Of a stretch of DNA of 64,000 nucleotides, positions 54,345 through 61,769 are shown piece after piece. The stretch spans positions 4,464,001 to 4,528,000 of the forward strand of contig NZ_CP042430.1 of NCBI RefSeq assembly GCF_007970665.1, given 5' to 3'. Position 1 is the stretch's first letter; the number at the start of each line of letters is the position of its first letter. The notes under the pieces were generated by a model. The model did no database searches. It had not been told where the DNA came from and was given only the letters and a program-made list of their open reading frames with translations. Source of the stretch: Baekduia soli (GTDB lineage: Bacteria; Actinomycetota; Thermoleophilia; Solirubrobacterales; Solirubrobacteraceae). A program made the translations under genes and the position numbers.

Positions 54345-54974
54345 ATGCCTATTGCGATCAAGGAATGGGCGGTCACCGTCCGCGCCCTCGCCGAGGGTGA
54401 GCAGCTCGTCACCCTCCGCAAGGGCGGTGTCGGCGAGCCGAGCCGGAACTTCACGCTCGAGCACGACCGCTTCTTCCTCTACCCGACGTTCGATCACCAG
54501 CGCTACGACCTTGTGCGTGATTCGCACCAGCCGGAGCTGCGCCGCGCCCTCGAAGAGGGCGTATGGCCCGATGGTGATCCGCCGCTGCACGCGCTGACCC
54601 GCGACGGCGGCATCGGCCAGCCCGACCGCGTGCGCATCCGCGCATGGGCCGAGGTGGCCGCCTCATGGACGATCACCGACCCGCGTTCGGTCGGCGAGCT
54701 GTCCCCGTACTACGTGTGGACGACCGACTACGCCGAGAAGCGCCTGGCGTGGAAGCGTCGCCACCCCCTGCATGTCGTCCTCCTGCGCACCTACCGCATC
54801 CCGCGGCCGGTCACTGTGCGGGTCAAGGACGAGTTCGGCGGCTGCCGGTCGTGGCTGGAGATCACGCGCGACCTGCCGTTCGAGGGCACCCCGGTGCTCT
54901 CCGACGACGAGTTCGACCGGGCGTACGAGCAGATCGCCGAGATCTGCGACGCGCGGGTCCCGGCGCTCGCCTGA
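54345..54974 (+). CDS. DUF1802 family protein
   Basis: A 209-residue protein beginning MPIAIKEWAVTVRALAEGEQ and continuing LVTLRKGGVGE, the hallmark opening of DUF1802. Further: FFLYPTFDHQRYDLVRDSHQ, IRAWAEVAASWTITDP, YYVWTTDYAEKRLAWKRRHP. The family has no established function; conserved basic and aromatic residues suggest a nucleic-acid- or nucleotide-related role, but that is speculation. ATG at 54345 is chosen since the domain starts there; an in-frame ATG at 54201 would add a nonconserved lead. Confidence 0.88.
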   Translation: MPIAIKEWAVTVRALAEGEQLVTLRKGGVGEPSRNFTLEHDRFFLYPTFDHQRYDLVRDSHQPELRRALEEGVWPDGDPPLHALTRDGGIGQPDRVRIRAWAEVAASWTITDPRSVGELSPYYVWTTDYAEKRLAWKRRHPLHVVLLRTYRIPRPVTVRVKDEFGGCRSWLEITRDLPFEGTPVLSDDEFDRAYEQIAEICDARVPALA

Positions 54975-55030
54975 GCGCGCCGGCCGACACTGAGGCGTCC
55001 GCGGAGCATCGCTGCTCCGCGGCGCGCCGC

Positions 55031-55927
55031 GTGCTCGTCATCGGCATCGGCGGTGGCGGTGACGTCGCCGGCGCCCTCGCGGCGGCCGAGGCCATCCGCG
55101 CGCTGGGCACCGAGGCCGTCGTCGGCGGCATCACCTGGGAGCGCCGCCCGGTCGATCCGCTGCCCGGTCCCCGCCGGCTGGACGAGATCATCGGGGCCGA
55201 GGTCCTGCACGAGGCCGTCGCCCTGGCCGCCCCGGCGACCACCGGACCCGGCGGCTTCCGCTTCTGCGAGGCCGACATGGCGGCCTTCCTCGGCGAGCCG
55301 ACGGTCCTGGTCGATCCCAACCCCGGGCCCGCGGCGATCGCGGCCGGGCTCGACGTCGCCGCCCGGCATCTCGGCTGCGACCTCGTCGTGCTGCTCGACG
55401 TCGGCGGCGACGTCCTGGCCCACGGCCACGAGCCGGGGCTGGCCAGCCCGCTGGCCGACGCCACGATGCTCGCCGCCGCGCCGCGCATGGCGACGCCGGT
55501 GCTCGGGGTCGTGTTCGGCGCGGGCTGCGACGGCGAGCTGACCCCGGCCGAGGTGCGCGAGCGCCTCGCCGAGGTGGCGGCCGCCGGCGGGGACCTCGGC
55601 GAGCTCGCGCTGCCCGGCGCCGCGCTGGACCGGGTCGAGGCCGCGCTGGCCGTCGTGACGACGGAGGCCAGCGCGATGGCGATGCGCTGCGCCCGCGGCG
55701 AGACCGGGGTGGTGCCGATCCGCGGGGGGCGCCGCAGCGTGCCGCTCACGGCCGACGGCGGGCGCCTGTCGTGCTTCGACCCGGTCGTCGCGATGGGCTC
55801 GGCGGCACGCCTGGCCGCCGCCGTCGCGCAGGCCTGCAGCCTGCAGGATGCCCAGGCGATCCTCGCCGCCCGCGGCGTGCGCACCGAGCTCGACTACGAG
55901 CGCGACGCCGCGGCCGCCACCGGCTGA
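55031..55927 (+). CDS. DUF1152 family protein
   Basis: A protein opening VLVIGIGGGGDVAGALAAAE, a nucleotide-binding-like glycine loop, followed by GGITWERRPVDPLPGPR, VLVDPNPGPAAIAAGLDVAA, VVLLDVGGDVLAHGHEPGLA and VLGVVFGAGCDGELTP. These match DUF1152, often annotated in archaea and actinobacteria, function unknown. Start is uncertain: GTG at 55031 begins right at the first strand (298 residues); a CTG at 54971 overlapping the DUF1802 stop (CTGA) would add 20 residues. The coupling with DUF1802 suggests one operon. Confidence 0.8.
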   Translation: MLVIGIGGGGDVAGALAAAEAIRALGTEAVVGGITWERRPVDPLPGPRRLDEIIGAEVLHEAVALAAPATTGPGGFRFCEADMAAFLGEPTVLVDPNPGPAAIAAGLDVAARHLGCDLVVLLDVGGDVLAHGHEPGLASPLADATMLAAAPRMATPVLGVVFGAGCDGELTPAEVRERLAEVAAAGGDLGELALPGAALDRVEAALAVVTTEASAMAMRCARGETGVVPIRGGRRSVPLTADGGRLSCFDPVVAMGSAARLAAAVAQACSLQDAQAILAARGVRTELDYERDAAAATG

Positions 55928-55939
55928 CGCCGACGCCGC

Positions 55940-56461
55940 TCAGACCAGCAGCTCGGTGCCGATCCAGGCGATGAGCGCCACGACGACGAGCGCGGCGACC
56001 AGCCCGAGCAGGATCCGTGACGGGGCGTCGATGCCCGCGCGCGCCCGGGCCGAGCGCCCGTCGGGGGCGGGCAGCAGATCGGCCTGCAGCAGCACCTCGC
56101 GGGCGGTCTGCACCCCCGACCGCGGCACGAGGACGTCGCGCGGGCCGGCGGCCAGCATGTCGGGCACGTCGAAGCCGCGGGAGCGCCGCAGCATGGACGG
56201 GACGCCCTCCTCGAGCAGCATGCCCTGGATGAGCTCGGCCTCGGCCTGGTGGCGGCCGCCGGCGACCCGGACGAGCTCGCCCTCGCTGAGCTGGGGCTTG
56301 ATCTTGCGCGCCCGGGCGTGCGCCTCGGTGACCACGGCGTCCGCGCCGCGCGGGCCGGGGTGGACGAGCGGCATGCCACAGGCCGCGCAGAAGCGCTCGT
56401 GCAACGGGTGCGCGGTCCCGCACGAGGGGCAGACGAGCGCCGCGGGCTCAGGCCGAGCCAT
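55940..56461 (-). CDS. Zinc ribbon-DUF2007-membrane anchor protein
   Basis: A 173-residue protein: N-terminal zinc ribbon CPSCGTAHPLHERFCAACG (about 11-29), a DUF2007-like putative signal-transducing domain (ELVRVAGGRHQAEAELIQGM then LLEEGVPSMLRRSRGFDVPD, about 62-125) and a C-terminal membrane helix (ILLGLVAALVVVALIAWIG). Last gene of the sulfur-carrier cluster by position; whether it takes part in it is unknown. Confidence 0.8.
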   Translation of the reverse strand: MARPEPAALVCPSCGTAHPLHERFCAACGMPLVHPGPRGADAVVTEAHARARKIKPQLSEGELVRVAGGRHQAEAELIQGMLLEEGVPSMLRRSRGFDVPDMLAAGPRDVLVPRSGVQTAREVLLQADLLPAPDGRSARARAGIDAPSRILLGLVAALVVVALIAWIGTELLV

Positions 56462-56479
56462 GCGCGCTCCCGCCGCCCA

Positions 56480-56860
56480 TCAGCCCTCGACCTGGACCTC
56501 GGCCTCGCTGACCTGGCCGTCGGCGATCCGCCAGTTGCGGACCTCGGGCTCGTCGCCGGCGACGCCGATGATGAGCCACTCCATGCCGGGCCAGTTGGCC
56601 GCGAAGTTGATGTCGGTCTGCGACGGGCGCGGGGCCGATCGCGTGTGGGAGTGGTAGATGACCGCCTCCTCGACCTGCCCGAGCGCCAGCACGTCGGCGG
56701 GGGCGAACTCGAAGCGCAGCGGGCTGTGCGCAGTGTTCTGCACCGGCACGACGTCGACCGCGCGCCCGTCCCGGAGCACCACGAACCCGCAGCACTCCAC
56801 CGGCGCCTCGCGCCGGGCGTGGTCGACGATCTGCTGCAGCAGGGCGGGCGCGATCTTCAT
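56480..56860 (-). CDS. mec: JAMM/MPN+ metalloprotease (Mec-like)
   Basis: A 126-residue JAB1/MPN zinc protease. Catalytic Glu in PVECCGFVVL (about 21) and the JAMM motif HSHTRSAPRPSQTD (about residues 70-83: His-x-His and Asp). In Mycobacterium the homologue Mec cleaves CysO-cysteine to release cysteine. Here the gene lies in the same minus-strand block as cysM, a CysO-like carrier and a MoeB-rhodanese, so the same job is very likely; it may also trim the carrier's tail. Minus-strand TAGGGT lies 8 nt upstream of the ATG. Confidence 0.9.
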   Translation of the reverse strand: MKIAPALLQQIVDHARREAPVECCGFVVLRDGRAVDVVPVQNTAHSPLRFEFAPADVLALGQVEEAVIYHSHTRSAPRPSQTDINFAANWPGMEWLIIGVAGDEPEVRNWRIADGQVSEAEVQVEG

Positions 56861-56962
56861 CGCGTCAGACCCTAGCGAGCGCGCCCGGCCACCCAGCGCA
56901 GCACGAAGCCGCCCGGCGTGCCGCCGGGGCGCCGCGGCGCTCGCCGCACGGGCGAGGCCGCG

Positions 56963-57139
56963 TCACTCGCTCTTGATCGCGGGCTTCTCGTCGTCGCGGT
57001 GCTCGCCGTTGATCGAGTCCTTGAACTCGCGCATGCCCTTGCCCATGGCGCGGCCCGCCTCGGGCAGCTTCTTGGGGCCCAGCACGATGAGCGCGATGAC
57101 GAGGATGACGATCAACTCGGGAAAGCCGATTCCGGGCAT
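56963..57139 (-). CDS. tatA: Sec-independent protein translocase TatA
   Basis: A 58-residue TatA/E: N-terminal membrane helix [15 protein letters not shown], hinge [20 protein letters not shown] and a charged tail ending in KPAIKSE. Pore-forming part of the twin-arginine export machine. It lies between mec and cysM; no tatC is in the window, and the location looks incidental to cysteine synthesis. Confidence 0.94.
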   Translation of the reverse strand: MPGIGFPELIVILVIALIVLGPKKLPEAGRAMGKGMREFKDSINGEHRDDEKPAIKSE

Positions 57140-57220
57140 AGATGCAGTCTCTCAGGGTCGGGTTGTCGTGAGACTAAGCCAAAGCGACAGCGTGTGTATC
57201 GGCTCTCGGCTGCCGGATCC

Positions 57221-58195
57221 TCACCACCACACCGTCGACTCGAGGTTCTCGACCTCGTCGACGGGCAGCGTGTAGATGCCGGAGGACAGGTACTTCCAGC
57301 CGTCGTCGCAGACGATGAACACGACGTTGCCCTCGTCCATCTCGCCCGCGATGCGCACGGCGATCGACGCGATGGCCCCCGAGGAGACGCCCGCGAAGAT
57401 GCCCTCGTCGTCCAGGAGCCGGCGCGTCCAGATGATCGCGTCGCGGTTGGTCACGAAGATCTTGCGGTCCAGGACGGAGAGGTCGATGATCGGCGGGATG
57501 AAGCCGTCGTCGAGGGAGCGCAGCCCTTGGACGGGCTCGCCCTGCATGGGCTCGGCGGCGACGATCTTGACCGCGTCGCCCAGCTCCTCCTTGAAGCGCC
57601 GGCCGTTGCCCATCAGCGTGCCGCCCGTGCCCAGGCCCGCCACGAACGCAGCGATCTGGCCGTCGAGCTCCTCGAGGATCTCGGGCGCCGTGCCCTCGTA
57701 GTGGGCGCGCGGGTTGGCCGGGTTGCCGTACTGGTAGGGCATGTAGTACGACGGGTCGGACCCGGCCATCTCCAGCGCCATGGCGACGGCGCCGTTGGAG
57801 CCCTGGCTGCCGGGCGAGTACACGATCTCGGCGCCGTACATCTTCAGCAGCTGGGTGCGCTCGGGCGTGACGTTGTCGGGCATGACCACCTTGAGGCGGT
57901 AGCCCTTGCGCTTGGCGATCATCGCCAGCGAGATGCCGGTGTTGCCCGAGGTCGGCTCGAGGATCGTGGTGTCGGGCCCGATCGCGCCCTTCTCCTCGGC
58001 GTCCTCGATGAGCGCCCGCGCGACGCGGTCCTTGACCGAGCCCGTCGGGTTGAACGACTCCATCTTGGCCCAGATGCGGACGCCCGGCTTCGGCGACAGC
58101 CGCCGCATCTCGATGAGCGGCGTGTTGCCGATGGCCTGGACGATGTCGCTGTAGCGACCGCCGCAGGGCCGGTTCTTCAGAGGCGGGAGACCCAT
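57221..58195 (-). CDS. cysM: Cysteine synthase (CysM type, sulfur-carrier dependent)
   Basis: PLP enzyme making cysteine. The 324-residue protein has IGNTPLIEMRRLS, the PLP lysine in ESFNPTGSVKDRVARA, EPTSGNTGISLAMIAKRKGY, and AGLGTGGTLMGNGRRFKEE. NPANPRAHYEGTAPEIL and the C-terminal STVWW segment fit the O-phosphoserine/CysO-thiocarboxylate class. Neighbouring CysO-like, MoeB-rhodanese and JAMM genes strongly support that route rather than free sulfide. Minus-strand TATATT lies 9 nt upstream of the ATG. Confidence 0.92.
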   Translation of the reverse strand: MGLPPLKNRPCGGRYSDIVQAIGNTPLIEMRRLSPKPGVRIWAKMESFNPTGSVKDRVARALIEDAEEKGAIGPDTTILEPTSGNTGISLAMIAKRKGYRLKVVMPDNVTPERTQLLKMYGAEIVYSPGSQGSNGAVAMALEMAGSDPSYYMPYQYGNPANPRAHYEGTAPEILEELDGQIAAFVAGLGTGGTLMGNGRRFKEELGDAVKIVAAEPMQGEPVQGLRSLDDGFIPPIIDLSVLDRKIFVTNRDAIIWTRRLLDDEGIFAGVSSGAIASIAVRIAGEMDEGNVVFIVCDDGWKYLSSGIYTLPVDEVENLESTVWW

Positions 58196-58204
58196 ACTTC
58201 ACGA

Positions 58205-58210
58205 AATATA
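58205..58210 (-). promoter_or_regulatory. Candidate -10 for cysM
   Basis: Minus-strand TATATT, unusually A/T-rich for this window, ends 9 nt before the cysM ATG. Confidence 0.5.
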
Positions 58211-58309
58211 GCGCTGCGCCGCAGCACGCCTGAAGGCCTCACACACCGGCACGACCACGCCGCCGGCACCCGCGGGACCCGCCCCCTGGGCGGACGCTCG
58301 CCAAGGAGC

Positions 58310-58600
58310 TCATCGCCCTCCGGGCGACGCCCCTCCCGCCATGGCCGGCAGGATCACCAGCACGTCGCCCTCGCCGACCCCGGTGGTCAGCCCGTCGAGG
58401 ACGCGGACGTCCTCGTCGTTGAGGTAGACGTTGACGTAGCGGTTGAGCTCGCCGTCGGCGCCGAAGAGCTGGCCGCGGGTGTCGGGGTGCGCGGTGGCCA
58501 GGCCCTCGAGCACCTCGCCGACGGTGCCGCCGTCGGCCTGGACCTCGCGCTCGCCGCCCACGGACGGGCGCAGCACGGGCGGGATGCGGATCGTCGCCAT
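58310..58600 (-). CDS. cysO: MoaD/ThiS-type sulfur carrier (CysO-like) with C-terminal tail
   Basis: A 96-residue ubiquitin-fold carrier. TIRIPPVLRPSVGGEREVQA at the start, YVNVYLNDEDVRVLDGL and GDVLVILPAMAGG near the end match mycobacterial CysO. The Gly-Gly that must be the C-terminus for adenylation is followed by six more residues, ASPGGR, so the precursor needs trimming, or the terminal GGR differs functionally. It lies between cysM and the MoeB-rhodanese gene. Confidence 0.88.
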   Translation of the reverse strand: MATIRIPPVLRPSVGGEREVQADGGTVGEVLEGLATAHPDTRGQLFGADGELNRYVNVYLNDEDVRVLDGLTTGVGEGDVLVILPAMAGGASPGGR

Positions 58601-58612
58601 AGGTCGTGGACC

Positions 58613-59797
58613 CTAGCCCGCCGCGGCGCAGAACGCCTCGTAGTCGGGGAACACGCCGAGCTCGTCGTCGGTGATCGACTCCGGCTCGCGCGAGCAGATC
58701 GGGCACTCCGGGTCGCGGCGCACCTTCAGCTCGGTCGTCGTCGCACCCAGCGCGTCGTAGATCAGCAGGCGCCCGATGAGCGGGTCGCCCTCCCCGATGA
58801 TGAGCTTGATGACCTCGGTGGCCTGCAGCAGGCCCATCGTGCCGGGCAGCACGCCCAGAACGCCGTTGGCGCCGCAGGACGGCGCCAGCTCGGCCGGAGG
58901 CGGCTGGCGGAACAGGCAGCGGTAGCACGGCCCGTCGTAGGGGGCGAAGACGCTGAGCTGGCCCTCGAAGCCGAGGATCGCGGCGCTGACGACCGGGATC
59001 TTCAGCCGCACGGAGGCGTCGTTGAGCAGGTAGCGCGTCGGGAAGTTGTCGACACCGTCGACGACGATGTCGTAGTCCTTGATGATCTCGACGATGTTCG
59101 ATGCGTCCAGGCGCGCCTGGTACTTGCGGACCTCGACGTCGGGGTTCAGCGCGTTGATGGCCTCCTCGGCGCTGTCCACCTTCGGCACCCCGACGCGGCC
59201 GGTCGTGTGGATGATCTGGCGCTGGAGGTTGGAGAGGTCGACGACGTCGTCGTCGACGATGCCCAGCGTGCCGACGCCGGCGGCCGCGAGGTACAGCGCG
59301 GTCGGCGAGCCCAGGCCCCCGGCGCCGAGCAGCAGCACCTTGGCGTCCAGGAGCTTCTGCTGGCCGTCGACGCCGACCTCGGGCAGCAGGAAGTGGCGGG
59401 AGTAGCGCTGGCGCTGCTCGGGTGTGAAGGCGCGGGGCACCTCGACGGCGTAGCCGCGGTCCTTCCACAGCGTGTAGCCGCCGGTCATCGACTCGACGTG
59501 CTCGTAGCCCAGGTCGTCGCGCAGCGTCTTGGCCGCCAGCGCGGAGCGGTTGCCCGAGGCGCAATAGAGGATGACCCGCTGGGAGCGGTCGGGCGCCGCG
59601 CCCTCGATGCGCGACTCCAGGAAGCCGCGTGGGACGTGGTGGGCGCCCGGCAGGTGGCCGGCGTCCCACTCGTCGCTCTCGCGGACGTCCACGATCACGG
59701 CCTGGTCACCGCCGGTGACCTCGCTGACGGCCGACGGGTCGACCTCGTCGATCTGGGCCTTGACCTGCTTGATGAACTCGGCGCCGGAAGGGCTCAC
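58613..59797 (-). CDS. Rhodanese-MoeB fusion (sulfur-carrier adenylyltransferase)
   Basis: A 394-residue protein. N-terminal rhodanese domain (about 17-118) with persulfide Cys79 in LYCASGNRS; then an E1-like MoeB/ThiF domain (about 125-394) with FTPEQRQRYSRHFLLPEVG, ATP-binding LLGAGGLGSPTALYLAAAG, DNFPTRYLLND and zinc CYRC/CPIC pairs. It activates the carrier's Gly-Gly end and transfers sulfur to form a thiocarboxylate. In mycobacterial MoeZ the rhodanese is C-terminal; here it is N-terminal. GTG start at 59797. Confidence 0.93.
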   Translation of the reverse strand: MSPSGAEFIKQVKAQIDEVDPSAVSEVTGGDQAVIVDVRESDEWDAGHLPGAHHVPRGFLESRIEGAAPDRSQRVILYCASGNRSALAAKTLRDDLGYEHVESMTGGYTLWKDRGYAVEVPRAFTPEQRQRYSRHFLLPEVGVDGQQKLLDAKVLLLGAGGLGSPTALYLAAAGVGTLGIVDDDVVDLSNLQRQIIHTTGRVGVPKVDSAEEAINALNPDVEVRKYQARLDASNIVEIIKDYDIVVDGVDNFPTRYLLNDASVRLKIPVVSAAILGFEGQLSVFAPYDGPCYRCLFRQPPPAELAPSCGANGVLGVLPGTMGLLQATEVIKLIIGEGDPLIGRLLIYDALGATTTELKVRRDPECPICSREPESITDDELGVFPDYEAFCAAAG

Positions 59798-59839
59798 TTG
59801 CTAATCACCTGAACGTCGGTCGGGATTCCAACTTCAGAA

Positions 59840-59845
59840 AGTGTA
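59840..59845 (-). promoter_or_regulatory. Candidate -10 upstream of the rhodanese-MoeB gene
   Basis: Minus-strand TACACT lies 42 nt before the GTG at 59797, giving a conventional leader; AGGTGATT just before the GTG is the likely ribosome site. Confidence 0.35.
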
Positions 59846-59950
59846 GCGACCGGCGCGCGGGAGGCGCGGGGGGTTCGCCGACCGCCCCTCCGGGGTGCCC
59901 CCCGGCACCGGAGAGACGGTCGCACGATCCCACCGCGAAAGGGCCACCGC

Positions 59951-59974
59951 GGCGCCACGAGACCATGTGGCGCC
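59951..59974. other. Inverted repeat in the divergent region
   Basis: GGCGCCAC (59951-59958) and GTGGCGCC (59967-59974) form an 8-bp stem with an 8-nt loop, between the divergent rhodanese-MoeB and histidine kinase genes. Could be an operator or terminator of a short transcript. Confidence 0.35.
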
Positions 59975-60056
59975 CCTCGGATCAGGAGGGAAGGTCGGTG
60001 GATGTTCCGGGACTTGCTGCACGAGGAGTATCGGGTTGGGCGGCAGCGACCGATAT

Positions 60057-60070
60057 GGGGTGAAGACCCC
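60057..60070 (+). other. Hairpin directly before the kinase start codon
   Basis: GGGGT (60057-60061) and ACCCC (60066-60070) with loop GAAG end 2 nt before the ATG at 60073, where a ribosome site would be expected. It may limit translation. Confidence 0.35.
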
Positions 60071-60072
60071 AA

Positions 60073-61068
60073 ATGCGCCGACCCACGCTCGCGACCCAGA
60101 TCCTGGCGGTCAACGCCCTCCTCATCACCGCCACCGGCCTGGCCGCGGTGGCGGTCGCCCGCCTGTCGCTGGAGGACGTCGTCGGCCGCCGGCAGGCCCT
60201 CGTGCTCGTCGCCGGCATCCTCGGGGCCGTGCTCGTCAACGGCGTGGTGCTGCGGCGCCGCTTCGCCCCGCTGGACCACCTCATCGACGTGATGGAGCGG
60301 ATCGACCTCACGCGGCCCGGCGTGCGGGCCGAGATCCCCGGCGCCGACTCCGAGGACGTCATCCGCCTCGTGCAGGCCTTCAACCGCATGCTCGGCCGCC
60401 TGGAGGACGAGCGCACCCGGACGGCCGCCGCGGTGCTCCAGGGCCAGGAGAGCGAGCGCGCGCGTCTCGCGCGCGACCTGCACGACGAGTGCAACCAGGC
60501 GCTGACCGGCGTCCTGCTGCGCCTGCAGGCCACGATGCAGCACGCCCCCCAGGAGCTGCGCGCCGAGCTGCAGGACACCAAGGAGGTCGCCGCCGCCGCC
60601 ATGGAGGAGCTCCTGCGCCTGGCCCGCGAGCTGCGCCCCGCCGCCCTGGACGACCACGGCCTGCACGCCGCGCTGCGCACGCAGGCCGAGCGCTTCGCCG
60701 AGCAGACCGGCGTCCCGGTCGAGCTGCGGGTCTACGACGAGCTGCTCGACATCCCCGAGCACGAGCAGACCGTCGTCTACCGCGTCGTGCAGGAGTCCCT
60801 GTCCAACGCCGGGCGCCACGCGCAGGCCTCGCGCGTCGTCGTCGAGCTCGGCCGCGACCACGGCCGGCCCGTCGTGCGCATCGCCGACGACGGGGTCGGC
60901 TTCGCCAGCCTCACGGGCGACGGCATCGGCCTCGTGGGCATGCGTGAGCGCGCGCGCCTGGCGCACGGGCGCCTCGAGGTCCAGTCCGTCGTGGGCCGCG
61001 GCACGACGGTGGAGCTGCGCCTGGACCGCGACCTGTGGGCCGCCGAGACCGAGCGTGAGGCCGCCTGA
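60073..61068 (+). CDS. NarL-type sensor histidine kinase
   Basis: A 331-residue kinase. Two N-terminal membrane helices (about 8-28 and 40-58) with almost no periplasmic domain, a HAMP-like linker (PLDHLIDVMERIDLTRPGVR), the HisKA_3 motif ERARLARDLHDECNQAL (phosphorylated His near 137), and a HATPase domain (VVYRVVQESLSNAGRHA; IADDGVGF; GIGLVGMRERARLAHG). The stimulus is probably sensed in the membrane. The stop overlaps the partner regulator's ATG by one base. Confidence 0.94.
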   Translation: MRRPTLATQILAVNALLITATGLAAVAVARLSLEDVVGRRQALVLVAGILGAVLVNGVVLRRRFAPLDHLIDVMERIDLTRPGVRAEIPGADSEDVIRLVQAFNRMLGRLEDERTRTAAAVLQGQESERARLARDLHDECNQALTGVLLRLQATMQHAPQELRAELQDTKEVAAAAMEELLRLARELRPAALDDHGLHAALRTQAERFAEQTGVPVELRVYDELLDIPEHEQTVVYRVVQESLSNAGRHAQASRVVVELGRDHGRPVVRIADDGVGFASLTGDGIGLVGMRERARLAHGRLEVQSVVGRGTTVELRLDRDLWAAETEREAA

Positions 61069-61700
61069 TGCGCCTGCTCATCGCCGACGACCACGGCGTG
61101 GTGCGCAGCGGGCTGCGGCTGCTGCTCGAGCGCCAGGCCGACATGGAGGTCGTCGCGGAGGCCGGCGACGGCGCCGAGGCCGTCCAGCGGGCCATCCAGG
61201 AGCGCCCCGACGTCTGCATCCTCGACGTCTCGATGCCCAAGCTGACCGGGCTGCAGGCCGCGCGCGAGATCCGCGCCCAGGTGCCCGACAGCGCGGTGCT
61301 CATCCTCTCCATGCACGACGACGACCGCTACCTCTTCGAGGCCCTGAAGGCCGGCGCGGGCGGCTACGTGCTCAAGAAGGAGGCCGACGAGTTCCTCGTC
61401 GACGCCGTCCGCTCGGTCCTGCGCGGCGAGCCGTTTCTGACCAACGCCGCCCAGCGCGCACTGGTGCGCGAGTGGATGGCCGACGACAGCGCCGGCCCGG
61501 TCGAGCCGCTCACCCCGCGCGAGCAGGAGGTCCTCAAGCTCATCGCCGAGGCCCACACCAACCGCGAGATCGGCGAGATCCTGCACCTGGCCGAGAAGAC
61601 GGTCGAGTCCCATCGCGGCAACCTGCTGCGCAAGCTGGGCATGCGCGACCGCGTGGAGCTCGTCCGCTACGCGATCCGCCGCGGCCTGATCGAGCCCTGA
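61068..61700 (+). CDS. NarL/FixJ-type response regulator
   Basis: A 210-residue regulator. Receiver domain with LLIADDHGVVRSGL (acidic pair), phospho-acceptor Asp in CILDVSMPKLTG, and LILSMHDDDRYLFEALKAGA with the conserved Lys in VLKKEAD. C-terminal LuxR helix-turn-helix LTPREQEVLKLIAEAHTNRE then LAEKTVESHRGNLLRKLGM. Cognate partner of the upstream kinase. Targets unknown. Confidence 0.96.
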   Translation: MRLLIADDHGVVRSGLRLLLERQADMEVVAEAGDGAEAVQRAIQERPDVCILDVSMPKLTGLQAAREIRAQVPDSAVLILSMHDDDRYLFEALKAGAGGYVLKKEADEFLVDAVRSVLRGEPFLTNAAQRALVREWMADDSAGPVEPLTPREQEVLKLIAEAHTNREIGEILHLAEKTVESHRGNLLRKLGMRDRVELVRYAIRRGLIEP

Positions 61701-61769
61701 CCGCGGCCCTCGGCCGGCCGTACGCGGGCCTCTCGCGACGCCCGCGGGGCCGATGGGTCATCCTTGGGG

